Source: Frateuria soli (GTDB lineage: Bacteria > Pseudomonadota > Gammaproteobacteria > Xanthomonadales > Rhodanobacteraceae). From it: a stretch of DNA of 64,000 nucleotides. The notes beneath the pieces were generated by a model. That model made no database searches. It was not told the DNA's origin and was given only the letters and a program-made list of their open reading frames with translations. The stretch is taken from positions 1,612,001-1,676,000 of the forward strand of contig NZ_CP088252.1 of assembly GCF_021117385.1 (NCBI RefSeq), written 5' to 3'. Below, in pieces: positions 33,326-42,248 of the stretch (the stretch's first letter is position 1; every line of letters begins with the position of its first letter). The position numbers and the translations under genes are program-made.

Positions 33326-34849
33326 ATGAGCCAGGGGCAGCGGATCGGGTGCGCGCGCTTGCGCGGGAAGGTGATGGGGGCCGAAGCGGCCGCCCGTTTC
33401 ATCGCCCCGCACAGCACCGTGGGCATGAGCGGCTTCACCGGTTCGGGCTACCCCAAGGCGGTGCCGATGGCACTGGCCGCGCGCATCGAGGCCGAGCACG
33501 CGGCCGGGCGACCGTTCCAGGTGCGGGTGTGGACGGGCGCATCGACCGGGCCAGAGCTGGATGGCGCGCTGGCACGTGCCGAGGGCATCGAGTTCCGCCT
33601 GCCCTACAACTCCGACCCGCTGGTGCGCGAGCAGATCAACTCCGGCCGGATGGAGTACTTCGACCTGCACCTGAGCCAGGTCGCGCCGATGGCCTGGCAG
33701 GGGTTCCTGGGGCCGCTGGATACGGCGGTGATCGAAGTCAGCGGCATCACGGCCGATGGCGCACTCATCCCCTCTTCCTCGGTGGGCAACAACAAGACCT
33801 GGATCGACCAGGCGCGCCAGGTGATCGTGGAGGTCAACCGCTGGCAGAGCGCGGCGCTCGAGGGCATGCACGACATCTACTACGGCACGGCGCTGCCGCC
33901 GAACCGCGTACCGATCCCGATCGTGCGGCCCGGCGACCGCATTGGCGAGCCCTACCTCCGCTGTGATCCGGACAAGGTGGTCGCGGTGGTGGAGACCGAC
34001 GCGCCCGACCGCAACCTGCCGTTCAAGGCGCCGGACGCGGCCGCCCGCGCGATTGCCGGCCACCTGCTCGAGTTCCTGCGCCACGAGGTCAAGGTCGGGC
34101 GCCTGCCGGCGGCGCTGCTGCCGATCCAGTCGGGTGTGGGCAACATCCCCAACGCCGTGCTCGGCGGGTTGCTGGACAGTCCGTTCGAGCGCATGAATGC
34201 GTACACCGAAGTGATCCAGGACGGCATGCTCGACCTGCTGGCCGCCGGCCGGCTGGGCGTGATCTCGGCCACCGGCTTCTCGCTGAGTCCCGAGGCGGCG
34301 GCCGCGTTCAATGCCGATGTGGCGCGCTATCGCGAGCGCATCCTGTTGCGGCCGCAGGAGATCAGCAATCACCCGGAGGTGATCCGCCGGCTCGGCTGCC
34401 TGGCCATGAACGGGCTGATCGAGGCGGACATCTACGGTGCCGTCAACTCCACCCACGTGATGGGCTCGCGCATCCAGAACGGCATCGGCGGCTCGGGCGA
34501 CTTCGCGCGCAACGCCTACATCTCGATCTTCATGACGCCTTCCACGGCCAAGGACGGGCGCATCTCGGCGATCGTGCCGCAGGCCAGCCACGTCGATCAC
34601 ATCCCGCAGGACGTGCAAGTGCTCGTGACCGAGCAGGGGCTGGCCGACCTGCGCGGGCTGTCGCCCAAGCAGCGCGCGCGCCTGATCATCGACCGCTGCG
34701 CGCATCCGGATTACCGCCCGGCGCTGGCCGACTATTTCGAACGGGCGCGGGCGCATTCGTACGGGCAGCAATCGCCTTCGTTGCTCACCGAGGCGTTGTC
34801 CTGGCACCAGCGTTATATCGACACGGGCACGATGCGCCTTCCAGCCTAG
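33326..34849 (+). CDS. Succinyl-CoA:acetate CoA-transferase / acetyl-CoA hydrolase family
   Basis: The 507-aa enzyme moves CoA between acyl groups, most likely succinyl-CoA and acetate (AarC/Cat1 type), or hydrolyses acetyl-CoA. It has the N-terminal GFTGSGYPKAVP loop, the GVGNIPNAVL motif, and the catalytic glutamate in NAYTEVIQDGMLDLL (about residue 295). The C-terminal GGSGDFARNAYISIF motif is also present. Length is typical. A GGAAGGGAAGG ribosome-binding site precedes the ATG. It appears to be transcribed alone. Confidence 0.9.
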   Translation: MSQGQRIGCARLRGKVMGAEAAARFIAPHSTVGMSGFTGSGYPKAVPMALAARIEAEHAAGRPFQVRVWTGASTGPELDGALARAEGIEFRLPYNSDPLVREQINSGRMEYFDLHLSQVAPMAWQGFLGPLDTAVIEVSGITADGALIPSSSVGNNKTWIDQARQVIVEVNRWQSAALEGMHDIYYGTALPPNRVPIPIVRPGDRIGEPYLRCDPDKVVAVVETDAPDRNLPFKAPDAAARAIAGHLLEFLRHEVKVGRLPAALLPIQSGVGNIPNAVLGGLLDSPFERMNAYTEVIQDGMLDLLAAGRLGVISATGFSLSPEAAAAFNADVARYRERILLRPQEISNHPEVIRRLGCLAMNGLIEADIYGAVNSTHVMGSRIQNGIGGSGDFARNAYISIFMTPSTAKDGRISAIVPQASHVDHIPQDVQVLVTEQGLADLRGLSPKQRARLIIDRCAHPDYRPALADYFERARAHSYGQQSPSLLTEALSWHQRYIDTGTMRLPA

Positions 34850-34968
34850 GGTAGGTTCGGGTCCGCAGGGCGATCGGAGCGGCGGTCGCAAGGCCGCAAG
34901 CGGTGGCTGGAGCGCGCCGGCTGACCCAGGTCAGCGCGCCGGGGGAACCCGGGCGCTAGCCTTGTGGC

Positions 34969-35538
34969 ATGGGCTGGATTTCACGCGTGAGTCTGCGGAT
35001 CGCCGCCGCGAGTGCGGCGGTTTCGCCGCCGTGGATCGCGATCGCCCGGCCCGCGGAGGAACCGTCACCCGGGCCGTCGCTGTTGCTCGCCTACGCCACC
35101 CAGACCGGCGTGGCCGAACACCACGCGCGTGACACCGCGGCACGCCTGCGGCGCGCCGGCGTGGCCGTGCAGTTGCTGGAGTTCGACGCCTTGACACCCG
35201 AAGTGCTAGCCGCCCGTCCGCGCGCACTGCTGGTCGTCAGCACCACCTACGACGGCGATCCACCGGACATGGCGCAGGCGTTCTGTGAACGCATGGGCAC
35301 ACCCGCCGCGCTGAGTGGACTGCATTACGGCCTGTTGTCGCTCGGTGACCGCTGCTACCGCGAGTTCTGCGGCTTCGGACGACGCCTGCACGCCTGGCTG
35401 CAGATCAGCGGCGCCCAGGCCGGGTTCCCTACCGTGGAAGTGGACGACGAGGACGCCGACGCGCTGGCCGAGTGGCACCGGCAAGTGGACGCATGGTTGG
35501 TCCGGGACATGCGTCCGGCGCATCCGGTGGGCCTGTAG
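34969..35538 (+). CDS. Flavodoxin-domain protein
   Basis: The 189-aa protein has one flavodoxin fold similar to the FMN domain of sulfite reductase and cytochrome P450 reductase. The phosphate-binding loop is YATQTGVAEHHA; the second loop is STTYDGDPPD, and the third is LSLGDRCYREFCGFGRRL. The N-terminal 35 residues (AAASAAVSPPWIAIARPAEE) look like a linker or weak anchor, and no FAD/NADPH module follows, so it is an electron carrier or an orphan reductase module. The start is uncertain because the ribosome-binding site is weak. Confidence 0.78.
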   Translation: MGWISRVSLRIAAASAAVSPPWIAIARPAEEPSPGPSLLLAYATQTGVAEHHARDTAARLRRAGVAVQLLEFDALTPEVLAARPRALLVVSTTYDGDPPDMAQAFCERMGTPAALSGLHYGLLSLGDRCYREFCGFGRRLHAWLQISGAQAGFPTVEVDDEDADALAEWHRQVDAWLVRDMRPAHPVGL

Positions 35539-35557
35539 GGTTGCGGGCGACCGGGGC

Positions 35558-35587
35558 ATGGCGGTCGCGCACAGGTGCGCTCCTGCA
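35558..35587. repeat. Dispersed 30-bp intergenic repeat
   Basis: ATGGCGGTCGCGCACAGG followed by TGCGCTCCTGCA matches the copy at 60094-60123 at 26 of 30 positions, and a weaker copy lies at 3683-3713. All three sit just outside genes. Confidence 0.65.
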
Positions 35588-35716
35588 GGGCAAACCAACT
35601 GACGTGGCTGTGGCTGGTCTGGCACGCACGCGGAATGCGCCTGCGGCAACTTTGCACGCCGGCGCCACGGCGCATGTCCGAAGGTGTGCGATCCCCAAGG
35701 CCAACGTGGGTCCGCC

Positions 35717-36751
35717 ATGACATCCCCTGCCCGCATCAACCGCCAGGTCACCCTGGCTTCGCGCCCCGTCGGTGCGCCGACCGCGGCCAACTTCGCGCTG
35801 GCCGAGCGGCCAGTCCCGGACCCCGGCGACGGCGAGCTGCTGCTGCGCAACATCTATCTCTCGCTCGATCCCTACATGCGCGGGCGCATGAGCGACGCGG
35901 AGTCCTATGCCGCGCCGGTGGCGGTGGGCGACGTGATGGTCGGCGGCACGGTGGCGCGGGTGCTGGCCTCCCGGCATCCGGACTGGCAGGCCGGCGACCT
36001 GGTGCTGGCCTACGGTGGCTGGCAGGACTACGCGTTGTCGGGCGGCCAGGGCCTGCACCGGCTGGACCCGGGCATGGCACGTCCCTCGCTGGCGCTCGGC
36101 GTGCTGGGCATGCCGGGCTTCACGGCTTACATGGGGCTGCTGGACATCGGCGAGCCCAAGCCAGGCGAGACGGTGGTGGTGGCCGCGGCGAGCGGCGCGG
36201 TGGGATCGGTGGTGGGCCAGATCGCCAAGCTCAAGGGCTGCCACGTGGTGGGTATCGCCGGCGGCGGCGAGAAGTGCGGTTACGTGGTGGACGAACTGGG
36301 CTTCGATGCCTGCGCCGACCACCGCGCCGAGGATTTTCCCCAGCAACTGGAGGCCGCCTGCCGCCAGGGCATCGACGTGTACTTCGAGAACGTCGGCGGC
36401 GCGGTGTTCGATGCGGTGCTGCCGTTGCTCAACACCCGGGCGCGCGTGCCGCTGTGCGGGCTGGTCGCGCAGTACAACGACACCGGCCTGCCGCCCGGCC
36501 CCGATCGCATGGGCCTGCTCATGCGCACCTTGCTGACCAGGCGCATCCGGATGCAGGGCTTCATCATTTTCGAGGACTACGGCTCCCGCTACGGCGAATT
36601 CCTGGCGGCCATGGGTGAATGGGTACGACAGGGAAAGATCAAGTACCGCGAGGATGTCGTCGACGGCCTGGAGAATGCACCGCAGGCGTTCATCGGCATG
36701 CTGCAGGGGCGAAACTTCGGCAAGCTGGTGGTCCGCCTCGACGGCGAGTGA
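35717..36751 (+). CDS. NADP-dependent oxidoreductase (CurA/YncB-like MDR family)
   Basis: The 344-aa zinc-free medium-chain reductase resembles leukotriene B4 12-hydroxydehydrogenase and E. coli CurA, which reduce activated double bonds with NADPH. Features are YLSLDPYMRGRM near the N-terminus, the nucleotide-binding AAASGAVGSVVGQIAKLKG, and VDVYFENVGG-type sequence (IDVYFENVGGAVFDAV). No catalytic zinc ligands are present. The start at MTSPARINRQ matches the family. Its natural substrate is unknown. Confidence 0.88.
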   Translation: MTSPARINRQVTLASRPVGAPTAANFALAERPVPDPGDGELLLRNIYLSLDPYMRGRMSDAESYAAPVAVGDVMVGGTVARVLASRHPDWQAGDLVLAYGGWQDYALSGGQGLHRLDPGMARPSLALGVLGMPGFTAYMGLLDIGEPKPGETVVVAAASGAVGSVVGQIAKLKGCHVVGIAGGGEKCGYVVDELGFDACADHRAEDFPQQLEAACRQGIDVYFENVGGAVFDAVLPLLNTRARVPLCGLVAQYNDTGLPPGPDRMGLLMRTLLTRRIRMQGFIIFEDYGSRYGEFLAAMGEWVRQGKIKYREDVVDGLENAPQAFIGMLQGRNFGKLVVRLDGE

Positions 36752-36867
36752 GCAAGGTTGGTCTGGCCTTCTGCCTGCGGAAGCCCACTCGCGGACGATG
36801 TTCCCCTGCGGCGGCTCCCAGCAGCATCCCCCCACCATGGACTACCACGGCAGCAGGGGCATGGGTG

Positions 36868-37641
36868 TCAGCGCCGGGCGCCTTCCCCTGTGGTCCATCG
36901 GGCAGCCAGCACCACCAGCGGGAACATCAGGGCGGTGATGGCCACGGCGGCGTAGTCGAAGCGGGCGGCGTCGATGACGTGGTCCAGGCGCGGTACGCCC
37001 TGGCCGTCGAAACCGGACATCAGCCGATAGCAGACATTGCCGCCCCAGTGGATGCCGATGCTCATCCACAGCGTGCCCGTCTTGATCACGCTCCAGGCCA
37101 GCGAGAGGCCAAGCACGGCGGAGAACACCATGTTGCCCGGGTCGATGCCCTCGTTCCAGGCGTCGTCCAGCGCGTAGACCAACACCGTCAGGAGCGCATA
37201 CCAGCGCAGCAGTTCGAAGCGGCGGCAGAACGCCAGGCCATAGCCGCGGATCATCAGGTCGTTGATCGCCGACGCCAGGAACATGGAAAACAGCGCCGTG
37301 CCCAGCAGCGGCAGCGCGAAGGCGGCGTCGCGCCAGCCGACGAGCTCGAACTTGCCCATCGCGAGGAATACGGCGTTCTTCAACGCCCAGATACCGAAGC
37401 CGATGGCGAAGCCGGCCCACAGGCAGCGCGCCCAGCCACGAGGCCGGTCCACGCCCAGCGACGCCATGCGGTCGAGCCCCAGTCCAAAGCGGCACACCAC
37501 GAACAACAGCACGAAGAACCCGGCGACGTAGGTCAACCACACGGGCACCGCCACCCCCACCAGCCGTGGCACGAGGTTGACGTAAAGGTCGAGCACGGCA
37601 AAGCCGAGCAGCCAGGCGAGGATGGCTATGGCTCGTTTCAT
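36868..37641 (-). CDS. CPBP-family membrane protein with degenerate protease motifs
   Basis: The 257-aa protein has about seven to eight hydrophobic segments and the general layout of CPBP/Abi intramembrane proteases (Rce1 relatives). The catalytic EExxxR motif is replaced by NDLMIR, and the FxxxH motif by YALDD; only the last motif, HWGGN, is intact. Loss of both glutamates and the second histidine suggests it does not cleave proteins. It is divergent from the SDR gene with 140 bp between the starts. The start at MKRAIAILAW gives a sensible first helix. Confidence 0.72.
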   Translation of the reverse strand: MKRAIAILAWLLGFAVLDLYVNLVPRLVGVAVPVWLTYVAGFFVLLFVVCRFGLGLDRMASLGVDRPRGWARCLWAGFAIGFGIWALKNAVFLAMGKFELVGWRDAAFALPLLGTALFSMFLASAINDLMIRGYGLAFCRRFELLRWYALLTVLVYALDDAWNEGIDPGNMVFSAVLGLSLAWSVIKTGTLWMSIGIHWGGNVCYRLMSGFDGQGVPRLDHVIDAARFDYAAVAITALMFPLVVLAARWTTGEGARR

Positions 37642-37781
37642 GACTCCCCCCGAAAGCCGAGTACACGGCGGCGCGGCATGGTAATACGGCGATGCCGGGG
37701 CCGGCTGCACGCGACGGCCGCGTCACGGCTGCGGCCACAGGCTTCCGCATACCGCTGGATCCATCCCTGCGAGGACTTCCC

Positions 37782-38582
37782 ATGACCCACGCTCCCGCCA
37801 TCGACGACTACGACGCCCAGCCACTCCAGGACCGCGTAGTGCTGGTCACCGGCGGCGCCCAGGGCATCGGGCGCGGCATCGCGCAGGCGGTGCTGGGCGC
37901 GGGCGGGCGGGTGTTGATCGGCGACCTGGACCGGGAGGCCGGCCGCGCCTGCCTGGCCGAGTGGAACGTGGGCGAACGGGCCGCCTTCACACCGCTGGAC
38001 GTTGCGCGCGAGGGCAGCGTGCGGCGCTGGGTGCAGGCGGCGCTTGCACGCTTCGGGCGCATCGACGGACTGGTCAACAACGCCGGCCTGGCCGACCCTC
38101 ACCGCGCACCGCTGGCCTCGCTGTCGCTGGCCGACTGGAACCGCTACCTCGCCACCAACCTCACCGGCACGTTCCTGTGCAGCAAGCACGCCCTGCCCGC
38201 GCTGGCCGAAACCGACGGCGCGATCGTCAACATCGCGTCGACCCGCGCGCTGCAGTCCGAACCGGACACCGAAGCCTACGCGGCGAGCAAGGGCGGCATG
38301 CTGGCCTTCACCCACGCACTGGCGATCAGCGCCGGTCCATCGGTGCGGGTGAATGCGATCCTGCCTGGCTGGATCGCCACCGACGCGTGGCAGAAACCCG
38401 CCGCGCGCCACGCGCCGAAGCTCAGCCGCAGGGACCACGCGCAGCATCCGGCCGGGCGCGTCGGTACGCCACGGGACATCGGCGCGCTGGCCGTCTACCT
38501 GCTGTCCGCGCAATCGGCGTTCGTCACCGGGCAGCGCTTCGTGATCGATGGCGGCATGACGGTGAAGATGCAGTACGCCTGA
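37782..38582 (+). CDS. SDR-family oxidoreductase
   Basis: The 266-aa protein is a classical short-chain dehydrogenase with TGGAQGIGRG at about residue 22, NNAG, the catalytic S-Y-K set (NIAST; YAASKGG) and the C-terminal VTGQRFVIDGGM. Substrate is not evident. GAGGA lies seven bases before the chosen ATG. It converges on the tyrosinase gene with a 51-bp gap. Confidence 0.9.
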   Translation: MTHAPAIDDYDAQPLQDRVVLVTGGAQGIGRGIAQAVLGAGGRVLIGDLDREAGRACLAEWNVGERAAFTPLDVAREGSVRRWVQAALARFGRIDGLVNNAGLADPHRAPLASLSLADWNRYLATNLTGTFLCSKHALPALAETDGAIVNIASTRALQSEPDTEAYAASKGGMLAFTHALAISAGPSVRVNAILPGWIATDAWQKPAARHAPKLSRRDHAQHPAGRVGTPRDIGALAVYLLSAQSAFVTGQRFVIDGGMTVKMQYA

Positions 38583-38633
38583 CGGGTGCCGGGCGCGCCG
38601 GATGGCCGGCGCGCCCGGTGGTCACCCCGGTGG

Positions 38634-40046
38634 TCACATCGACGGGTCGGCTTCGACGCGGAATGCGTCGACCTTCATCACCACGCCCCTGGTCGGGTGC
38701 CTGCTGCCGTCGACCCGCACGAAGGAGACGCTGAGTTTGTCCAGGCTGTCCGGCCAGATCCTCTGCAGCACCTCGGTGGCCGGGAATACCAGCCGCGCGC
38801 CGTGGCCCGGCGAGGCCGCCGGAGCTGGCATGTCCGCCATGCCCTGCATACCCTTCATGCTCGCCTTCATCCGTGCCACGCTGATCTCGAACGGCCCCAC
38901 CGAACCGAGCAGATAGGCGCCGGCGGCCTTGCCCGTACCGGGCTGCGCGGGCAGGTTGAGATAGACGTTGTAGAAGTAGCCGCCCTTCTGGCCAAGGCCG
39001 GTCAGGTGCACGCCATCGAGGACGACTCGCACCGGGCCGTCCGCCGTCGAACCGGTCGCGGCCGGCTGCAGCATGAGCGAACGCACGCGGGCGGCATCGG
39101 TCGCGCTGAGACCCACATCGACATTGAGCGACTGCTCATCGAGCGACAGCGCGCGCGACTTGCCGAACGGCACGCTCACGCGGGTGGCGGGACGCATCGG
39201 CGCGGCAGTCATGGCCAGCGCACCGGCGGCCCGCGCGGCGCTGGTCGACTGGCTTGGCATGGTTTCGTTGTCGTACTGGTAGCCGAGGTAGGTCGTGGTA
39301 TCGGCGGTCCATACGCGCGGCATGCCATCCACGGCCGTGCCGTAAGAGAAGTTGCCCGACCAGTAGGTGTTGGTGGTCAGGGGTTCCTTGCGTCCGCCGC
39401 CGGCCTTGAGCCAGGCGACCCAGAGCCGGTCGATGTTGGCGTGGTGCACCCAGAACAACGGATCCCGGGGCGAGATGCTGATCGAGGACAGCGCGCCGCC
39501 GACCAGGTTGTGTACGCGGTTGTGCGGACGCGTCTCCAGGATGGCTTCGAACGCATTGGTCCTGCCGCGCTGGAAGCGGATGACGGTGTCGGCGAAAGCG
39601 TCGTAGCTGAGCGCCCCGCTGACGTCGCTGCCGGTGCGGTCGCCGCGATACAGCGGCGAGTAGGGATCCAGGAATTCGGACGGTACGGTCGGCGAGTCGT
39701 AGTAGTTCCAGTACGGCAGCACCAGGCTGGCATCACCGGAAATCTCCCGCACCTTCGCTTCGAAGCGATGGATGAAACCGCGGTGCCACGCCAGGAAGTA
39801 CGCCTGGCCATGGGGACAGTTCGCCCGATGCGTCTCGGCCCAGTAGTTCCAGCTGTTCGGGCTGGTGACATCCTTGAGTGCCTTCATCGCGGCGACGGCA
39901 TTGCAGAGGGACTGCAACTGGGGGCTGAGGCAGAACACCGGCCAGCTGGGCCGCACGCTCAGGGAGGCGGAAAAGGCCACCCGCGGCAACAGCGGAACCA
40001 GCGCCAGCGAAAGCGAAGACTGAATGAAACGCCTTCTGGAAATCAT
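38634..40046 (-). CDS. Tat-exported tyrosinase (type-3 copper oxidase)
   Basis: The 470-aa precursor has a twin-arginine signal (SRRRFIQSSLSLALVPLLP). Copper site A has H73, H79 and H88 in THRANCPHGQAYFLAWHRG, and copper site B has H175 and H179 in RPHNRVHN plus HH at 201-202 in FWVHHANIDRLW. C77 two residues before H79 matches the Cys-x-His thioether of fungal-type tyrosinases. A C-terminal beta-rich domain follows, with a methionine-rich patch (MKASMKGMQGMADMP, about residues 390-410) that could hold copper. Tyrosinases oxidise phenols to quinones and can make melanin. GGAGAAG lies four bases upstream. Confidence 0.92.
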   Translation of the reverse strand: MISRRRFIQSSLSLALVPLLPRVAFSASLSVRPSWPVFCLSPQLQSLCNAVAAMKALKDVTSPNSWNYWAETHRANCPHGQAYFLAWHRGFIHRFEAKVREISGDASLVLPYWNYYDSPTVPSEFLDPYSPLYRGDRTGSDVSGALSYDAFADTVIRFQRGRTNAFEAILETRPHNRVHNLVGGALSSISISPRDPLFWVHHANIDRLWVAWLKAGGGRKEPLTTNTYWSGNFSYGTAVDGMPRVWTADTTTYLGYQYDNETMPSQSTSAARAAGALAMTAAPMRPATRVSVPFGKSRALSLDEQSLNVDVGLSATDAARVRSLMLQPAATGSTADGPVRVVLDGVHLTGLGQKGGYFYNVYLNLPAQPGTGKAAGAYLLGSVGPFEISVARMKASMKGMQGMADMPAPAASPGHGARLVFPATEVLQRIWPDSLDKLSVSFVRVDGSRHPTRGVVMKVDAFRVEADPSM

Positions 40047-40452
40047 GATCTTCTCCGTGGAGACCTTAGGCCTCGCGACCGCCCCGGCACGACATCCAGG
40101 TGGGCGTGACGATCGTGGGACGAGGCCTGTGACACGCATCAACGTCTGTGCTTCGGGCGTGAGACAAGCAAAAACGGCAGCCGGGCCTCTTTGCCGCACA
40201 CTGCCGTTCACTCTCGCCCGGGCTCCTGCCTTCGGGGGCGGTGGCAGTGAATAGCGGCCTGCGTCAATGGGCAGTCAAGGCCGCGTTCCGCAGGCCCACA
40301 CCCCGCCTCCAGGGCCCATGCCGTGGCAGGCCCGACGGTGTGGAATGAATCGGCGGTTTTTCATAAACGGCCGCCAACCGCTACCATCCACGGCTTGCTG
40401 TTACCGGCACGGCGGCCACACGCCGTCCGGCGGGTCCGACGTGGAGGGGAAC
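40047..40452. other. Divergent region between tyrosinase and kaiC2
   Basis: About 400 bp without a supported gene. An inverted repeat AACGGCAG (40173-40180)/CTGCCGTT (40201-40208) is present. An in-frame extension of kaiC2 back to 40267 is open, but its residues are unlike KaiC and it has no ribosome-binding site. No convincing -35/-10 pair was found. Confidence 0.4.
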
Positions 40453-41859
40453 GTGATCGAAAAATTCTCGACCGGCATCGAGGGGCTCGACCAGCTGACC
40501 GATGGCGGTTTTCTCCGCGGCTCGGCCTACATCGTCCAGGGGCCGCCCGGCGCCGGCAAGACGATCCTGGCCAACCAGTTCTGCTACGCCCACGTTCGTG
40601 CGGGCGGCCGTGCGATCTACATGACGCTGCTGGCCGAATCCAGCTCGCGGATGCTCGCCTACGTCAGCCAGATGGGCTTTTTCGAGGGCAGCGCGCTACC
40701 TGATGCCATGCAGTACATCAGCGGCTACGGCGTGCTCGAGCGCGAAGGACTGCCCGGGCTGCTCAAGCTGGTGCAGCACGAGCTCAAGCGGCACCGTGCT
40801 TCGGCGATGGTGCTCGATGGCACCTTCGTGGCGCAGTCGGTGGCGTCCGAGCAGGAGTTCCGCGCCTTCATCCATGCGCTGCAGGGCGTCGCCGGCATGG
40901 CCGATGCCGTGCTGGTGATGCTCACCCACCAGAACCGCGACTCCAGTTGCCCCGAACACACCATGGTCGACGGCTGGATCGAGATGAGCGACGAGACCCA
41001 CGGTTTTCGCGCCTACCGCACAATCCAGGTCCGCAAGCATCGCGGCGCGGCGATCCTACCGGGCAAGCACCGCGTGCGCATCACCGAGCAGGGCATCGCG
41101 GTCTTCCCGCGTGCCGAGAGCGCACTGCAAGCGGCACCGGCCGCGCGCGCCGAGGACCATCGCGTTGCCAGCGGGCACGCCGGGCTGGACACGCTCCTGA
41201 ATGGCGGACTGCCGGCCGGATCGGCCACGCTGCTGGTGGGCCCGACCGGCGCGGGCAAGACCACGCTGGGTCTGCACTACCTGTCCCTGTGCAACGCGCA
41301 GGAACCCGGGCTGATGCTCGGCTTCTACGAGACGCCCGCGCACCTCCTCCAGAAGGCACGCAGCATCGGCCTGGACCTGGACACGCCGGTCAACCAGGGT
41401 CACCTGGAGATCCAGTGGCTGCCGCCGGCGGAGAACATCGTCGACGAACTGGTGCAGGACGTCGTCAACCGCACCCGTGCGCGCAAGGTCAAACGCGTCT
41501 TCGTCGACGGACTGGTGGCGATCCGCGACAGCCTGGTGATCCGCAATCGCCTGCCTTACGTGATCCACGCGCTGAGCATGCAACTGGGAGCTATCGGCGC
41601 CAGCGCCGTCTACACCTCGGAGATCCCCGAGCTGGAGCTCGACCAGGCAAGGATGCCCAGCGACGAGCTCTCCGCGATGGTGGACAACGTGCTGCTGCTC
41701 AATACCGGGCGGCGCGCCAATGCGTTCCGGCGCTACCTGTCGGTGATCAAGCTGCGCGACAGCGACTTCGATCCGCGCACCCACGAGTTCCACGTCAACG
41801 CAAGCGGCATCGCGTTCGGGCCCGACCCACGCGCGGCCACCTGCGCGGAAGCAGGCTGA
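40453..41859 (+). CDS. KaiC-like tandem RecA-fold ATPase (module 2)
   Basis: The 468-aa protein starts at GTG with GGAGGGG six bases upstream, immediately before the family's opening sequence ([20 protein letters not shown]). CI has Walker A GPPGAGKT at residues 30-37, and CII has GPTGAGKTT near residue 256. The acidic partners are in LLAESSSRM and GFYETPAHL. It differs clearly from module 1 at 31533-33023, so they are not a recent duplication. A single-domain response regulator begins one base after its stop, indicating a coupled ATPase/receiver pair. No KaiA or KaiB is encoded nearby. Confidence 0.87.
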   Translation: MIEKFSTGIEGLDQLTDGGFLRGSAYIVQGPPGAGKTILANQFCYAHVRAGGRAIYMTLLAESSSRMLAYVSQMGFFEGSALPDAMQYISGYGVLEREGLPGLLKLVQHELKRHRASAMVLDGTFVAQSVASEQEFRAFIHALQGVAGMADAVLVMLTHQNRDSSCPEHTMVDGWIEMSDETHGFRAYRTIQVRKHRGAAILPGKHRVRITEQGIAVFPRAESALQAAPAARAEDHRVASGHAGLDTLLNGGLPAGSATLLVGPTGAGKTTLGLHYLSLCNAQEPGLMLGFYETPAHLLQKARSIGLDLDTPVNQGHLEIQWLPPAENIVDELVQDVVNRTRARKVKRVFVDGLVAIRDSLVIRNRLPYVIHALSMQLGAIGASAVYTSEIPELELDQARMPSDELSAMVDNVLLLNTGRRANAFRRYLSVIKLRDSDFDPRTHEFHVNASGIAFGPDPRAATCAEAG

Positions 41860-41860
41860 C

Positions 41861-42220
41861 ATGCTGCGGGTACTGCTGGTCGAGGATGAACCCGATGTCT
41901 CGCTCGTGGCCGCCACCGTGCTGGAGGAGGCGGGTTACCACGTGACCGTCGCCTCCGACGGGTACGAGGGCCTGGAGATCGCGCTGCAGGAAATGCCGGA
42001 ACTCATCGTCACCGATTTCATGATGCCGTGCCTGAGCGGCCTGGAGATGATCGAGCGCCTGCGCCTGGCCGACTACGACCGGCCCATCATCCTCACCACG
42101 GCCATTCCCGAAGACCACCTGCCCCGCCAGCCCGGCTACGACGCCTACCTGGCCAAGCCTTACGGCACGCGCGCGTTGCTGGCCCTGGTCGAGGCGTTCC
42201 GCATGCAGCAGGGGCGCTAG
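41861..42220 (+). CDS. Single-domain response regulator (CheY-like)
   Basis: The 119-aa protein is only a receiver domain: acidic pocket VLLVEDEPD (E8-D9), phosphoacceptor D52 in VTDFMMPCLSG, switch threonine in ILTTAIPED and the lysine in YLAKPYG. There is no output domain, so it must act through a partner. It starts one base after the kaiC2 stop codon, and that ATPase is the obvious candidate. Phosphate could come from the orphan HWE or hybrid kinases near 28431-31536; that is inference. Confidence 0.9.
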   Translation: MLRVLLVEDEPDVSLVAATVLEEAGYHVTVASDGYEGLEIALQEMPELIVTDFMMPCLSGLEMIERLRLADYDRPIILTTAIPEDHLPRQPGYDAYLAKPYGTRALLALVEAFRMQQGR

Positions 42221-42248
42221 GCGCCCGTCGGCCGCGTCGGCCACCTGC

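Noticed and set aside
40267-40452. Longer kaiC2 with 62 extra N-terminal codons
   Set aside because: The extension does not look like KaiC, has no ribosome-binding site at its ATG, and a GTG with GGAGGGG immediately precedes the conserved start.
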